This document shows positions 1-12,043 of a stretch of 64,000 nt of DNA, one piece after another. The translations under genes and the position numbers were made by a program. Numbering within the stretch: position 1 is the stretch's first letter; every line of letters begins with the position of its first letter. The notes under the pieces are model-generated. The model made no database searches. It saw nothing but the letters and a program-made list of their open reading frames with translations, and was not told the DNA's origin. Source of the DNA: Oegoconia quadripuncta (taxonomy: Eukaryota > Arthropoda > Insecta > Lepidoptera > Autostichidae); contig OX438744.1 in assembly GCA_949316235.1 (NCBI GenBank), positions 38,188,778-38,252,777 of the forward strand, read 5' to 3'.

Positions 1-943
1 CAGTTTATCATAACAAAAAACATAGTTTGCTATCGTGAGACATATGTAATGGACTTTATCCGCTTTTCATAAAAGGGCGCCTTATGCAGACTACTCCATA
101 ACGACGGCTCTTCCATCCCGCTCATCCCTTATTCGATCCGCTGGGGGCATTAGCAATCAGAGTCAAAAGAGCATATACATAATCAATAACCGCTGCGACT
201 TGTATAATGGTCTGTATGAAGGTCGCTTATTCTCGCTAGGGGCTTATGTGTATTTGAGTTATGAATGTTTATATTAACAAAAAAAGAAACATATATCCAT
301 GATATTGGGTCTTTACCTATGAAATTGGAGTTTTACAAGCCCAGTTGCTTAGAATGGAACTAGATCAAGCTTACATTTGTGCTGCTGGTATGGCTACTTA
401 CAGGTTAAAATCAGCAATACCCGAAAGGAGATTGCTCTCATGTCTATCCCCTTTATGGTCTGGGTTCTGTCAAGAACCTTACAACGATCATGTATCTAAA
501 CGCTAAGATAAATAAGAGAGGTAAACGAGGGCGTCGATCTGTAATTAGCACTCCTCAGTCCATGTAGCGAACAATTGCTCCTCTCTCATCACTAATGTAT
601 GAAGATGACGTCATCGACTCGATTCACTATTGGTATTGCGTATATAATGTGATTAATATTTGACACGTACTTGGGTGGTCTATTAGGTACTTAGAAGTAT
701 TTTGAATGCCTTTGGTCAGAGGTCGTACCACGAAAAATTATGCCAGGCTGCTACTTCTTTAAATGGAATAAGTTCTAAATTAAAAATATTTTTTAAAACA
801 ATCTTTTAATGCTTCATCATGATTATCACATATTATTCTAGTAACATAAAGTCCATCAAGGAATTCCAGTGGCAATCTTCTAGCTCAACATGCTCATGGC
901 AACGAAACAAACTAGCCCAAATTCGACTGAAATCAAATAAAAT
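1..943. other. No gene recognised
   Basis: AT-rich; besides the MITE end at 305-334 I see nothing assignable on either strand. Confidence 0.4.
305..334 (+). repeat. Solitary end of the TTGGGTCTTTACCTATG MITE
   Basis: TTGGGTCTTTACCTATGAAA matches the left end of the copies at 25234 and 56367; the rest is absent. Confidence 0.5.
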
Positions 944-1345
944 CACTTGAAAACGTCACATATTTTATTCTTTTATTAAAGTTTTTTACATTATTGCTCA
1001 TTCACAAAGCTGATTCCCCAGAGAAGAACGAGCAAGAAACTCAAGGGTTGCTCTTTTAAATAAGTTTGGGATACAGTTATATTATATTGTATAATTAGAC
1101 TGAATATCGCCGAGCGGTCTATGTCCATGCTTGCTTATCCTCCAGATAGTTAGAAATTTTATAATAGCCTTTGGTAAATAATGTCTGTTTTAAAATGGTT
1201 TTTGAATGTCCATTGGAACCTTATTATAAAAGCGTATATATTGCCCCTTAAATGACTTAGTGACTTTGTGTAAACGGCTGACATGAACAGCAACTTTATT
1301 TTTATATCTGGTATTAACATTATGTATATCACTATTTTTACTACT
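944..1345 (-). mobile_element. Truncated 3' end of the CR1/jockey-like LINE
   Basis: It contains the reverse complement of the last RT codons (ISDYLDD-like tail at about 1120-1260) and the 3' UTR phrase AGAACGAGCAAGAAACTCAA also seen at the right edge of the window. It is 5' truncated and degenerate. Confidence 0.7.
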
Positions 1346-2304
1346 ACTCATCATAGGACTTTACTGTTAAGTTCGTGATCCCATAGTGACCTTTTACCAC
1401 AACGACACGGGAAGGTTGGTCCTGTTCCACTCAGCGGACAAACGTCATATACGTGTTATACTTATATACTGACATTCACGTCCATTGAAATAAAAGAAGG
1501 CCTTTAATCCTTTCATAAACATTAAAAGAACATTTAATTACCAAGAAAGAGAGAACACCAACACAGTACTGTGGGTGAGCGAGAGGGGTGAGTCGCAAAA
1601 ATAAATGAGTGCGCATGCGATGATGTCATGACTGTAAAGGCGAATAGCGGTCAAGGGTAGAACCATGTTTCATTCGGGAGATGTGTTGGCATGCTACATA
1701 AAGTAACACTAGATAGGTATCTACATCAGTTAGTCTTCCTTGCCGTTGAAGTTGAAATTTGCTGTGGCGATCTTGTCAGAGAATAATCAATCATTCTTTA
1801 TTTTTTTTACCCGACAGAAGGCTCCCGAAAGACTGTGATATCATCCAAATATAACCGATATTTGATGAAAATCGGTTAAGTCGTTTCGAAGATATTTGGC
1901 TTTTAACACAGTTGGTTTGGTTTCATCCTCATATCAGTCCAAAGACGTCCACTGCTGGACAAAAGCCTCCCCCAAAGATCATCATATATCCTTTATTGCA
2001 CATAAAAAAACATGTTGACAATCAGTCGGAAATATTGTACAAAGGTGAGCTTATCTCTAATAGAGATCTCTTCCAGCCAACCTCAGTGGTGGTTAGAGCA
2101 TTGTGCGGGACGGTGAAGAAAAAGTGCAGTTATGGACGGACAAATATACTATACATATAGGTATATAATATAATATGTTATTTACATACATACACTACTA
2201 GAATACAGAAATACACTTAGTTATAAAATTACACGTGATTATTAGTAAACTATATATTATAAATAAATAAATATCACATATATAAGTACATAATTATATA
2301 AATA

Positions 2305-2700
2305 TATATCTTAAATCATGATAGAATGATAGTGCTCTTTTAGCCTCTTCTTGAAAACTTGGACGGAGGGACTCTCTCGGATCTGTGCAGGAAGCTTGTT
2401 CCACAACTGTGCAGCTCGTACTGTGTAAGATTTAAAAAAGAAATTGGAATTTGACAAGGGATAGGTTAGGGTTTTAGTTAAGCAAGGACGTCTGGATCGG
2501 GAAGGAGGAGGTAACAGGGTGAAACGGGAGCGGAGGTACTCGGGAGCAACAGGATTACTAAGGATCTTGTAAAGAAGGGAGAGGATATGCACATTACGAC
2601 GGAAACGGATTGGGAGCCACTTCAGTTGCTTGCGAAACTCCGACACGTGGTCATATTTTCGCAGGCCGAAAACTAACCTCCGCAACGATCGGTTTGGTTT
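2305..2700 (-). mobile_element. LINE fragment: RT C-terminal region, different family
   Basis: An open frame at 2311-2685 (-) encodes IRFRRNVHILSLLYKILSNP and VRAAQLWNKLPAQIRESPSV, a pattern typical of the C-terminal end of insect non-LTR retrotransposon RT proteins. It is 5' truncated. Confidence 0.6.
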
Positions 2701-2814
2701 ATCTGAATGATATAATCGCCCGTCTTTTCAGGGGCTTTCTAAATTTTCAATTTAAACTTTATACGCAGTGACGTGCCTAGGGTTTCATACTTGGGAAGCC
2801 CGAGATATTTTTGT

Positions 2815-3232
2815 GGTTTTCGAAAAGGTTTGAAGTTAAGTCATTTAAGGGGCAATGTATACGCTTTTATAATAAGGTTCCAGTGGACATTCAAAATTTA
2901 CCTTTAAATAAATTCAAAACCATCATAAAACAGACATTATTTACCAAAGGCTATTATAAAATTTCTGACTATCTGGATGATAAGCAAGCATGGACATAGG
3001 CCGCTCGGCGATATTCAGCCTAATTATACAATATAATATAATTGTAACCCAAACTTATTTAAAAGAGCAACCCTTGAGTTTCTTGCTCGTTCTTCTCTGG
3101 GGAATCTGCTTTGCGAATGAGCAAAAATGTCAATAATTTTAATATTAAGATAAAAAATGTGACGTTTTCAAGTGATAATCTTTATCCTACGAAATATATA
3201 TTTTTTGACTTTGACTTTGACTTTGACTTTGT
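2815..3232 (+). mobile_element. Truncated 3' end of the same LINE with TTTGAC tail
   Basis: It encodes IRFYNKVPVDIQNLPLNKFK and KISDYLDDKQAWT, near-identical to the right-edge RT tail, followed by the 3' UTR. It ends in a (CTTTGA)n repeat at 3206-3232 that looks like the element's own tail. Confidence 0.75.
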
Positions 3233-4540
3233 TGATAATCGAGTCTCTTAGTAACGCAAGCCGTACTTTTGGATTTATATGCCACTGATCATACGAGTGT
3301 TTGTGCCGGTCGCTTTCAAATGATTGCAATCTCGAAACTGCAACTGCTGTTGATAATAACAGCTCCCAAAAGTCCACTTCTAAAAGTTGGCCGCTCTCAT
3401 TAATCCATGCTGTTTCCATGTTGTACATGAATCCTTTAAAACGAAAAACGATGTTAAGTGTTTGACGGCATTATGTGTGTGTGTCCAGTCTTTGCCTGTA
3501 CCTATCTCAGTAATGCGTGGTGCGATTTCAGTGTTGTTTTTTTTATATTAAGGACTAAACGAGGGGCAGGTTCTTAGCTATGTTGGATGAAAATCGGATA
3601 AGCCGTTTGTAATATATTAACCCTCTTATTCATAAAAATTTACAAACGCTTTATAAGCCTGTTTTAGTCAAAGTATGTTTTGTCACTTTCTTTCATTACA
3701 ACATTTCCTTATGAACGACAGAGACAAAACACACTATAACTATATATATGACGACGATATGTTAGGTGTAGTTGTTAGTAACCGCTATGTCTACAGGCCG
3801 CGGGTTCGAAACCGAATATAATTTACGAAAAAAAATATCAACCAATATCTTCATATAATCATTTCTTCAACCAATGCTGTCGGGAGTTTGCTAAAATTTT
3901 CAATTTATAATGTAAAGTTAGAACAACTTTCGTTTCTGTAGCGTTTCTGTAGAGGAAATAATAGATTATTTCCTCTACAGAAAGGCCTACGGTCCAGTTT
4001 ACGACAATATTATTCGTTAACCTTTACGAAAACTGGTTTCTTTTTGCATATGTATTCCTCCAGTCAGTGGAAGTGTGGCTGGCGTTGTATCTCGATGACT
4101 TCATTGAAGTGATGCAAATTTGCCATTTTGTAATCCAGTTTAGCATACATGTTATGTCAGAATTATGTCCTACGAGTTGACAATGCGTTACAAATGTATG
4201 TCATGTAAAATCACAGACTTCATTAATCTTTCCGGAATTTGTATAATTTATTTCATGGGCGTAGCCATGTTATAGTTTCGGCGGGAGGCTGGGTTTGTTG
4301 TTCAAGAAAACGACAGAAAAGTGCATGAATTGTTTAACACTGGATTAATCATACAAAAAAAATAAAACAGAATTTATTTTATGAAATTAATCTTCCCTAT
4401 TTCTTTTTAAATACTCGTATATCCACTACTTCATCACATCCATTTATACCCCATAGTGAATATTTTCCTCTGATTACCTCATAATGAGTTAGGTATACAG
4501 AGGAAATCTGAAAGTGGCACCAATAGCAGAAAAGTTTTTT
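3233..4540. other. No gene recognised
   Basis: There is a 20-bp inverted pair AATAATCTATTATTTCCTC / GAGGAAATAATAGATTATT around 3952-3982 and little else. No conserved frame. Confidence 0.35.
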
Positions 4541-4873
4541 AACCGCCCCCGTGGCTCAATGTAAACAACATTGGGTTTACGTTTCGGAGGTCGCGGGTTC
4601 GATCCCCAGCGGGGTTACATATTTAGTACTCGGGTTTGTTTGGTGGTAGGGCATATTAAATGTCCGCCTGGCTAGCTACCACCATCTTATCTAAATCTGC
4701 TGTCACACAGCAATGTTAATAGCATTGTTGTGTTCCGGTTGTCAGAGATAAGATAGCCAGTCCGCTAAATAAGATGGTGTTTCCGGGTCAGTACGCTACC
4801 ACCTTCGGCCTCATCTTCACTTAACATCAGGTGTGATTGAGGTCAAGGGCTAACCCGTTGTGGATAAAAAAAA
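4541..4873 (+). mobile_element. SINE family A copy (tRNA-headed)
   Basis: Head CCGTGGCTCAATG with B box GGTTCGATCCCC, then a conserved ~250-bp body (GCATTGTTGTGTTCCGGTTG and TTTCCGGGTCAGTACGCT) and an A-rich end. Near full length; it sits inside a LINE fragment. Confidence 0.75.
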
Positions 4874-5095
4874 TTGGTTTGGGCACATTATGAGGAGGGA
4901 TGAAAGGCACGTAACAAGACGAGTGCTAAGTATGAATGTGGAGGGATACAGAGGTAGAGGAAGACCGAAGAAAGTGCAGGTAGACTCCGTGAGGAATTAT
5001 ATGTGTGTGAAAGGGGTGAGCACGGAGATGACGGCTGATAGAGGAAGAGGAAGACTTGTTGTGCCGACCGCACCTAGAGTAGGATAAGGGCAGGA
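4874..5095 (+). mobile_element. LINE fragment (RTE-like ORF end)
   Basis: The frame reads NWFGHIMRRDERHVTRRVLS, GYRGRGRPKK and KGVSTEMTADRG, the familiar terminal segment of insect RTE-like retrotransposon proteins. A SINE abuts its 5' side. Confidence 0.6.
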
Positions 5096-6403
5096 AAGTG
5101 ATGAGTTGTAATTATCTCTTTTGTGCCGGAAACAAAAGACAAAGAACATTTATCTTCACAGCTTATATGTATACAATTTTATTTTAAGATGTGGCCAATG
5201 AACTGAGCCTTCATATTAATTTGTTATTAGTTTTAATTAGTCAACGAGCTATACACGGCGACAGCTGCTCGCTCGACGCCGGATTAGGAGGTGTCGCGTC
5301 ATCTGACATCCTGTCGAATATTTACGCTTCGATCACGAACTTCAGTGTAAACCGGTGATAAAATTATTAGGTATTAGTAGGTTTTGTATAGCGACAATTT
5401 TATAAAAACGGCTACTTTTTTTTTTAATTAACACTGATGTTAAGTGATGATGAGGTCGAAGGTGGACTAGCCAGGCTAGCTAGCTGTAGCTAAACTATAC
5501 TAAGATGTGGCCTTGACCCTTTCTGTGGTATACCATCCATTAGTATCCAAGCATTTTTCGATGGACAAACACATCAGGTTTGACACTTTTCAAAATGCTA
5601 ATCAAAGCCTTCAATAAGAGTCATAATAGCCATCCTTGCAAGGGCATTCACGGGGCACTGCTGTCAGCAAACAGAGTTATACCTATTTTCATTTATTTTG
5701 TCATGGAAGAGAAGGGCTTTCTAACACAGGTATCAATAAACCTACTTACAAGAAACCTACAACACTAAAGAAATAGGTAGATTCTATATTGTTTAAGGAA
5801 GTAAGCACCATAATGTTCCATTATCTCAGTCAAAAAAACGGACCATGATAATGAAAATAAGCATTTTTGTTTTTTTTTTATTACTTGCCTACCTATGATA
5901 TTAAAGTAGCCATATTGGAATGTACCAAGTCGATATTTAACACTTCCGCGTACACTAAACGCCTATATACGTAATACCTAACAATAAATAATAAATAAAT
6001 AAATAAGTTCATCACAAAAAAGAAAAAAAAACACAAGCATACATAGAATCGAGAACCACAGTATTGTGATGAATGGGTAGGAACTCAGCAGTGTTGCTGA
6101 TTTTCAGTCCCCCCCTGTAGAGTAGTTGCTGCCACCAAAGACAGTATGGGCGACTTTCCAATGGCTAACGATTTTTGTTACATATATTTTTGTTTTTAAG
6201 TTTAGGCGTGGCTCTGGACAACGTAGAAATTAAATTAAAATGTAAGAAATAAAACATCTATTGTGTCTGGTTCAGTGTCTGTGAACGTGTTAATTGTCGC
6301 GCGGCCGTAGTTCACTAAGGTAATTACATAGCTAGGTACCTATGTACAGTCAGAAACAGAGATACCTATACAGATCTGCATTATATGAGTTAAGTTTTCT
6401 CAG
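5096..6403. other. No gene recognised
   Basis: AT-rich with an AAAT run near 5990-6006. A reversed SINE A tail remnant (GTTAAGTGATGATGAGGTCGAA) lies around 5440-5465. Confidence 0.35.
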
Positions 6404-6752
6404 GATTTTTTTTTTTTTTTTTTTTTTATGCATAACGGGTTGGCACTTGACCTCAAGCACACCTGATGTTAAGTGAAGATGAGGTCGAAGATGGAAGCGT
6501 ACTGACCCGGAAACCACAACACATTTGGGGAACTGGCTATCTTATCTCTGACAACCGGAACACGACAATGCTATTAACATTGCAGCTTGGCGGCAGATTT
6601 AGATAAGATGGTGGTAGCTAGCTAGGCGGACATTTAAAATGCCCTACCACCAACCAAACCGAGTACTTAAACATGTACCCCGCTGGGGATCGAACCCGCG
6701 ACCTCCGAATCGTAAACCCAATGTTGTTTACATTGAGCCACGGAGGCGGTTG
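6404..6752 (-). mobile_element. SINE family A copy
   Basis: Full-length copy in reverse, beginning with a T run (6404-6427, the SINE A tail) and ending at the reverse complement of the head CCGCCTCCGTGGCTCAATG. Confidence 0.78.
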
Positions 6753-6790
6753 GAATTTGGATAATTTTAATCAATTAGTGCAACAATATA

Positions 6791-7185
6791 CAGGGTGAAT
6801 TTGAATTCTTGTATCTCTCATTAACTGGTGGGCGACGCCACTTTCGATTTCGAACAACTTTCCCCAAGGAACTAATATCGAATTCGATCAAAAAATTTTC
6901 GATGACCCGTACAAAGTAAACCATTCTGAAACCACCTTTAGTATATGGAAATCTATAAATTCTCGACTGATAACCCACTCCTGATTAAGAACAACTATTC
7001 ACTAGGAAACAGCCGCATTCAGCCGACAATTGTTGGACTTCCATTACTAAAGGTGGTTAATTTTATTATTTACTTTATGGGTAATCGAAATTTTTTTGAA
7101 CGAATTCGACAATGATTTCTTGGAGGAAGTTGTTCGTAATCAGGAGTGGAGTCCCCAGTATTAAACAGGAATTACTTCACCTAAT
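6791..7185. mobile_element. MITE family D (CAGGGTGAATTTGAATTC ends), degenerate
   Basis: It starts CAGGGTGAATTTGAATTC after TA (6789-6790). The right half is a diverged inverted copy (ACTAAAGGTGGTT, GTAATCGAAATTTTTTT, AAGTTGTTCGTAATCAGGAG). No coding capacity. Relatives lie at 31430, 38655/39004 and 48105. Confidence 0.5.
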
Positions 7186-7226
7186 CACTTCACCGTCGCA
7201 ACACACCACAACATACAACACACTTG

Positions 7227-7728
7227 TAACCGCCTCCGTGGCTCAATGTAAACAACATTGGGTTTACGATTCGAAGGTCGCGGGTTCGATCCCCAGCGGT
7301 ACATGTTAAGTACTCGGTTTGGTTGGTGGTAGGGCATTTAAAATGTCCGCCTGGCTAGCTACCACCATATTATCTAAATCTGCCGCCAAACAACAATGTA
7401 AATCATTTCTTTTTTTTTTTTTATTGTGTCAAAAAGAGTGTTACAATATAAGCAGTGAGGTAGCCCTGGTCCCCACACTAGGATTCCCTGTGTTGTGGGT
7501 AACCAGTCTCTTCCCCATCCAATTAACAAAGTATCACAAGTGTTGTACCATAAAATATGTCTTTGATGTTAATAGCATTGTTGTGTTCCGGTTGTCAGAG
7601 ATAAGATAGCCAGTCTCCCAAATGTGTTGGGGTTTCCGGGTCAGTACGCTTTCACCTTCGACCTCATCTTCATCATCATCAGGTGTGATTGAGGTCAAGT
7701 ACGAAGCCGTCGTGCATAAAAAAAAAAC
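7227..7728 (+). mobile_element. SINE family A copy split by a ~165-bp insertion
   Basis: SINE A is intact to about 7398 and resumes at about 7564. The intervening piece begins near a T run (7409-7422) and is unlike the SINE. ATGT occurs at both edges and may be a short target duplication. Confidence 0.65.
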
Positions 7729-8035
7729 ATTGTATACTAAAACTACTATTGAAAAACCTAAGATTGTGTTATGCCAGAGTGTTTCGAAACCGATCCTAAT
7801 TTGAAAGGCTTGTTTCGTTCAACGTTGCGTAGTGTAGTGGCTTACCAAAATAAACAGCAGGCCTGGCATCAAAGAGTGAAGAGTCGTCAGCACGATTTAA
7901 TTTGACCTATTTTTATTTTTAAACTATTAAGAAGTTAATTATTAAGTTAAAAGCTGCTAATACGAGTATAGGAACGTGGGGCAATTCATCATTTTTATGT
8001 AACTTTGATCCAGTTTTACAAGATGTTGGTTACTA

Positions 8036-8313
8036 TTCGGAGGTCGCGGGTTCGAACCCCAGCGGGGTACATGTTTAAGTACTCGGTTTGGTTGGTGGTA
8101 GGGCATTTAAAATGTCCGCCTGGCTAGCTACCACCATCTTATCTAAATCTGCCGCCAGCTGCAATGTTAATAGCATTGTCCGGTTGTCAGAGATAAAATA
8201 GCCAGCTCCCCAAATGTGTTGAGGTTTCCGGGTCAGTACGCTTCCACCTTCGACCTCATCTTCACTTCACATCAGGTGTGATTGAGGTCAAGTACAAACC
8301 CGTACTGCATTAA
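8036..8313 (+). mobile_element. SINE family A copy, 5' truncated
   Basis: It begins within the tRNA-like head at TTCGGAGGTCGCGGGTTCGA and continues through the whole body to an A tail at 8308-8315. Confidence 0.72.
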
Positions 8314-8417
8314 AAAAAACAGAAAGTTGTGTTTCACGGTCCGCAGTCAACAAAAACCTCTTCAGGCTCTTAGTAGGTACTACAAAGCTGTAATTTGGCA
8401 TGGGTATATTATTTAAT

Positions 8418-8710
8418 TAGAGCGTTGGTGGCTCAGCGGTTAGGACGCGGTCTCCCAATTTGGGAGGTCCAGGTTCGATTCCCAGGCCATGTACCAATGA
8501 GTTTTTAAATTTAATTACTTATGTGCGTTTATCCGACCGCTTTTAAACGGCGAAGAAAAACGTCGTGAGGAAACCTGCATGCTTAAGAAATAAAGATTGA
8601 AAAGCATATGACGTCCCCAACCCGCATTGGGCTAGCGTGGTGGACAACGGCCCATATACTCCCTCATAAACGAGGGATGTTTACGGGCTGATGATGATGA
8701 TAATACATAA
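8418..8710 (+). mobile_element. tRNA-headed SINE, separate family, with RTE-like tail
   Basis: The head has an A-box-like TGGTGGCTCAGCGGTTAGG and B box GGTTCGATTCCC. The body carries CGTCGTGAGGAAACCTGCAT and it ends in (GAT)n microsatellite repeats (8690-8702), the usual 3' signature of RTE-mobilised SINEs. Confidence 0.65.
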
Positions 8711-8780
8711 AATAAAATCTTGAAAAATATTTTTTTTTAGGGTAAGTCTCCCCTACACGTAGAGTAGGGACACGCACGTG

Positions 8781-8852
8781 GCGGGTTTTTTTAAGAATAA
8801 TCTCGTATACTATTTGAGAATAGTATACGAGATTATTCTTAAAAAAACCCGC
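8781..8852. repeat. Perfect 34-bp inverted repeat (hairpin, 4-nt loop)
   Basis: Arms 8781-8814 and 8819-8852 are exact reverse complements, beginning GCGGGTTTTTTTAAG, with TGAG as the loop. There are no mismatches. Confidence 0.9.
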
Positions 8853-9034
8853 TGACGTCGGAAAGGTGACGTTAGTTGCCGAAAGAGAAGCACGGGGCTC
8901 GGTAGAAACTGCACGTAAACTAACTTTAAAAAGTGTCTCGAACTTTGGAGGTTTTTTTTACAAAACTCGTCTTCCGACTCAATCAATTTGACTTCAGATT
9001 TTCCACAAAATTGCTGTTTATTAAAAATCTACCT

Positions 9035-9265
9035 AACTAATATTAAACGCCAAAGTTTGGATGTTTATGTATTGCTCAATCACGGCACAACGACAATCGA
9101 TTTGGCTAAAATTAGGCATTCAGGTAGAAAATAAGACATAAGATAAGACGTAGAGAACTGGAAGACGACAAGATACTTAGCAATAAAAGTTTTCTTAAAA
9201 GGATAACGAAGACTTTGGGATATTGTAAATCCTCGCGAACGAAGCCACAGGGGAGAGCTAGTGTT
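9035..9265 (+). repeat. Interspersed repeat, GCTCAATCACGGC family, diverged copy
   Basis: It shares the order CTAATATTA, AAGTTTGGATGTTT, TTGCTCAATCACGGC, CGAAGCCACAGG and AGCTAG with copies at 9868 and 55235. Class uncertain (a Helitron-like or other nonautonomous element). Confidence 0.45.
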
Positions 9266-9770
9266 TAGTAAGTAGGCATGTGCTATCATAAATCATAGCG
9301 TCAAAATATTATAAATGCATAAGTTTGGAATGCACTGGAATACTTTTTTGCTGATAAGCAAACTACACACAAACCACACGTGCGAAGCCGCAGGTAAATA
9401 CTGGTAAATGCTTTACGTACCTACTTGAAATCAATGCTGAATAACATAATATTATGTCAACTTCTCTGCATCATCCCGCCGTGATGTCACATCTCATTCC
9501 GCGAAGAAAATATCTTTAGGTCGTGCGAATAGGTATAGCAATGAACCAATAAGGCTTCACGTGCGTGGGCGCATTGCGTCATCCATTCATGTCGCCTACT
9601 GCCTTACTACACGGCCAGATAAGGCAGCAATTGTGATTAATATAAAGTGGAATAAATTATGTAATGTCGCTTGTCAACAATGTCAACAGTCTTCTGTATT
9701 ATGCCTTAATAAAGGGTCGTCTTATACTAGGTACCTACTTAGTATGCTAAATAGGTATTTTGGAGGAAAT

Positions 9771-9861
9771 GACGTTGGTCACATGCCCCTAGCGGGATTC
9801 GAACCCGATACCTTTCGGTATAACAGTCAAAGTTTCTAACCACTACACCAAACAGGTCGTC
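9771..9861 (-). mobile_element. SINE family B head fragment
   Basis: Reverse complement of the tRNA-like head only: CCCCTAGCGGGATTCGAACC and CTACACCAAACAGGTCGTCA. The rest of the SINE is missing. Confidence 0.6.
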
Positions 9862-9867
9862 ATATCT

Positions 9868-10033
9868 AACTAATATTATAAATGCGCAAGTTTTGATGAT
9901 TGTTTGCTCAATCACAGCGAAACGGAAAAACAGATTTGGATGAAATTTGGTACATAGGCAGAATATACCCTGGATTAAAACAGGAAACCGCTTCGAAGTG
10001 AGTAATTCCCGCGGGATAAACAAATTTTCGCTG
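9868..10033 (+). repeat. Interspersed repeat, GCTCAATCACGGC family
   Basis: It runs from CTAATATTATAAATGCGCAAG through CAGATTTGGATGAAATTTGG and CCCTGGATTAAAACA to CGCGGGATAAACAAATTT, the same order of blocks as the 55235 copy; the 3' end is lost. Confidence 0.5.
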
Positions 10034-10429
10034 CGTTAAGGTTATTCCAGGAAAGCTATTAGCAAACATATAAAGATAAATACAAACATTTTGTGTGCTA
10101 CTGTGGGAAAGAGGACCATTTTCAAATCAATCACTTTTGAAGCTACACACAAACAGACATACATATGCACAGCCGACCCTATATATTCATGATAAAATAA
10201 ACAAAAAGTGGGGGGGTCTTGTGAATGGTCAGACATTGTCCGCTTTCTGCTAACACATTCCGCAATCGATGTACCTATTCCCTATGGATTAATATGTACA
10301 ATTAAATGTATAAATTCATATGAAAATTATTGCCTGATTTGGCCGGAAATTATCCATTAACAACGCGGAAAAGTCAAGAAACAAACACCTTTCCACCCAG
10401 AAACAGGAATTGAGCATCTCTTAAATTAA

Positions 10430-10735
10430 GGAAATTATTGCTTTATCTTGTGCGCTGGATTGGACGAGGAAGTTCCAGGCAAACTTTGAAGCTGTAGGAA
10501 ATTCCAGGGCACCATATGGATGTGGCCAATGCATGATCAAACCTAGTCGACTCACCTAATGGGCTTGGCGTGAACTTTAGAGAAATAGGAACTTTTTGAC
10601 CACCAGTTAGACCAGCTGGCGTGCGACTGGTTACTCGTTGCGACCGGACCCCCGAGTGTTAAGTTTTGGAATTGAAGTTATATGAACACAGTGAAGGAAA
10701 ACTTTGATAGCGCGTTTTAGGAATCTTAAGACTAC
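10430..10735 (+). repeat. R6 repeat, copy 1 (most diverged)
   Basis: It shares GACCAGCTGGCG, ACCCCCGAGTG and GATAGCGCGTTTTAGGAATC with the five copies downstream. No conserved reading frame was found. Confidence 0.45.
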
Positions 10736-11164
10736 CTACACTCTTTAATGCGAATTAAAGCGTGTCTGTTGAAGTTTGGCATGAAGGGACTTTTGGTACA
10801 AGTGACGAATTTTTTTCGTATTTACTCCTTCCCTTGTGTCACAAAACTTTCGTACCTCCTGATTTTTGTAGGTTTTGATAATTTGTTAGGAAAAATTCGA
10901 CTTAACTTTAATGCTTTAAACGTTGTAACTGTTCTGGTGTTTATTCTGCTAGTTATTTGTAGGTCTTTAAAACATTTTGTTTCACTATTTAAATTGTGTT
11001 TTTTTGGGATCCGTACATCATTTTACAGAAAGAATGAAAGTATCAATTTGTCCTTATGTTAATAAAAATATTATAAAAGCACCTAGGTATTACAATAGGT
11101 ACCTAGGTTTCTAAACCCTAAATCTAAATCAGCATGTCTTAGTAATGTCAAACAATTGTGTCGA

Positions 11165-11290
11165 TTAGCATGTACACCAACTAAACTAAACCCAGTTTTG
11201 GAGTGGTGCCGTCGCATCGTACTGTTCCAGGGAGAAAGAGACAGTACTACTTTAACTGGTTTTAGTTTAGTTTAGTTGGTGTACATCCGA
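11165..11290. repeat. Short foldback element
   Basis: ATGTACACCAACTAAACTAA (from 11170) is repeated in inverted form as TTTAGTTTAGTTGGTGTACAT (ending at 11285), with about 75 bp between. It looks like a small MITE; no target duplication is evident. Confidence 0.5.
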
Positions 11291-11340
11291 GTCGACAGCA
11301 ATACCTAACTAAAAAGTTCTATCTAACTAATTTTAAGAAG

Positions 11341-11553
11341 TTACATATATTTACAAATAAAAAATATCTTCAAGAAGGCTGCCGTACGGCAATGTGCCGC
11401 AAAAGGCAGGCAGCGTTTCCCTCTTTGGATTGCCAAGCTGATGCTCGGACAAAGGTAGCTGCCTACCTTCCGATCACCAGATATTTCTACTAAACGGGCC
11501 GAGAGGTTTTTAACCAATCGGCGCGCTTCTTGGCCCCACGGTCTCAACACCAA
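11341..11553 (-). pseudogene. Retroelement-derived ORF fragment (SGDxxxGxxxxxxxSLAIQRG type)
   Basis: The frame reads VLRPWGQEARRLVKNLSARL, VEISGDRKVGSYL and SISLAIQRG. A related fragment occurs at 39120-39290 on the other strand. This motif set recurs in lepidopteran repeats and I read it as a retrotransposon polyprotein remnant. Confidence 0.45.
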
Positions 11554-11837
11554 AAGGCGTAAATACGTGCGCCTGACTTAATAGCATGTATTGGTACAAA
11601 ACCGAACCTTTGGGTATTTTGACTTCGTGGCGCAGTCGTATTCGCTATTCGTTTTAGATTAGCGAAGTTAAGTAATGTCTTGCGCGGTCAGTCCGTGGAT
11701 GGGTGACCACTAGCGGCATTTTAATACGAGTGTTTCCGTGCTTCGGAGGGCACGTTAAATAATCGGCACCGGTTGTTTTCAATTGAAGGCAATCGGTAAA
11801 CCAAATCCGTGGCCGACAACCGACTAACCGCCGCCGT

Positions 11838-12043
11838 GTAACCGCCTCCGTGGCTCAAAGTAAACTACATTGGGTTTACGATTCGGAGGTCGCGGGTTCG
11901 ATGGTGGTAGCTAGCCAGGCGGACATTTAAAATGCCCTACCACCAACCAAACCGAGTACTAAATATGTACCGCGCTGGGGATCGAACCTGCGACCTCCGA
12001 AACGTAAACCCAATGTTGTTTACATTGAGCCACGGAGGCGGTG
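11838..12043. mobile_element. Two SINE A heads joined head-on in opposite orientation
   Basis: 11838-11902 is a + strand head (CCGCCTCCGTGGCTCAAAG to GGTTCGATG); 11901-12043 is a - strand copy of the body start and head. The junction lacks both tails. Confidence 0.65.

Noticed and set aside
7112..7309. ORFs of 60-100 codons crossing SINE A copies (also 48967-49224 and 7319-7609)
   Set aside because: Their translations are the SINE sequence itself and recur wherever the SINE lies in that orientation.
10748..11062. 104-codon + strand ORF rich in Phe/Leu/Val, resembling a membrane protein
   Set aside because: T-rich composition alone gives hydrophobic codons; there is no promoter, splice signal or family resemblance, and it follows directly on an R6 repeat.
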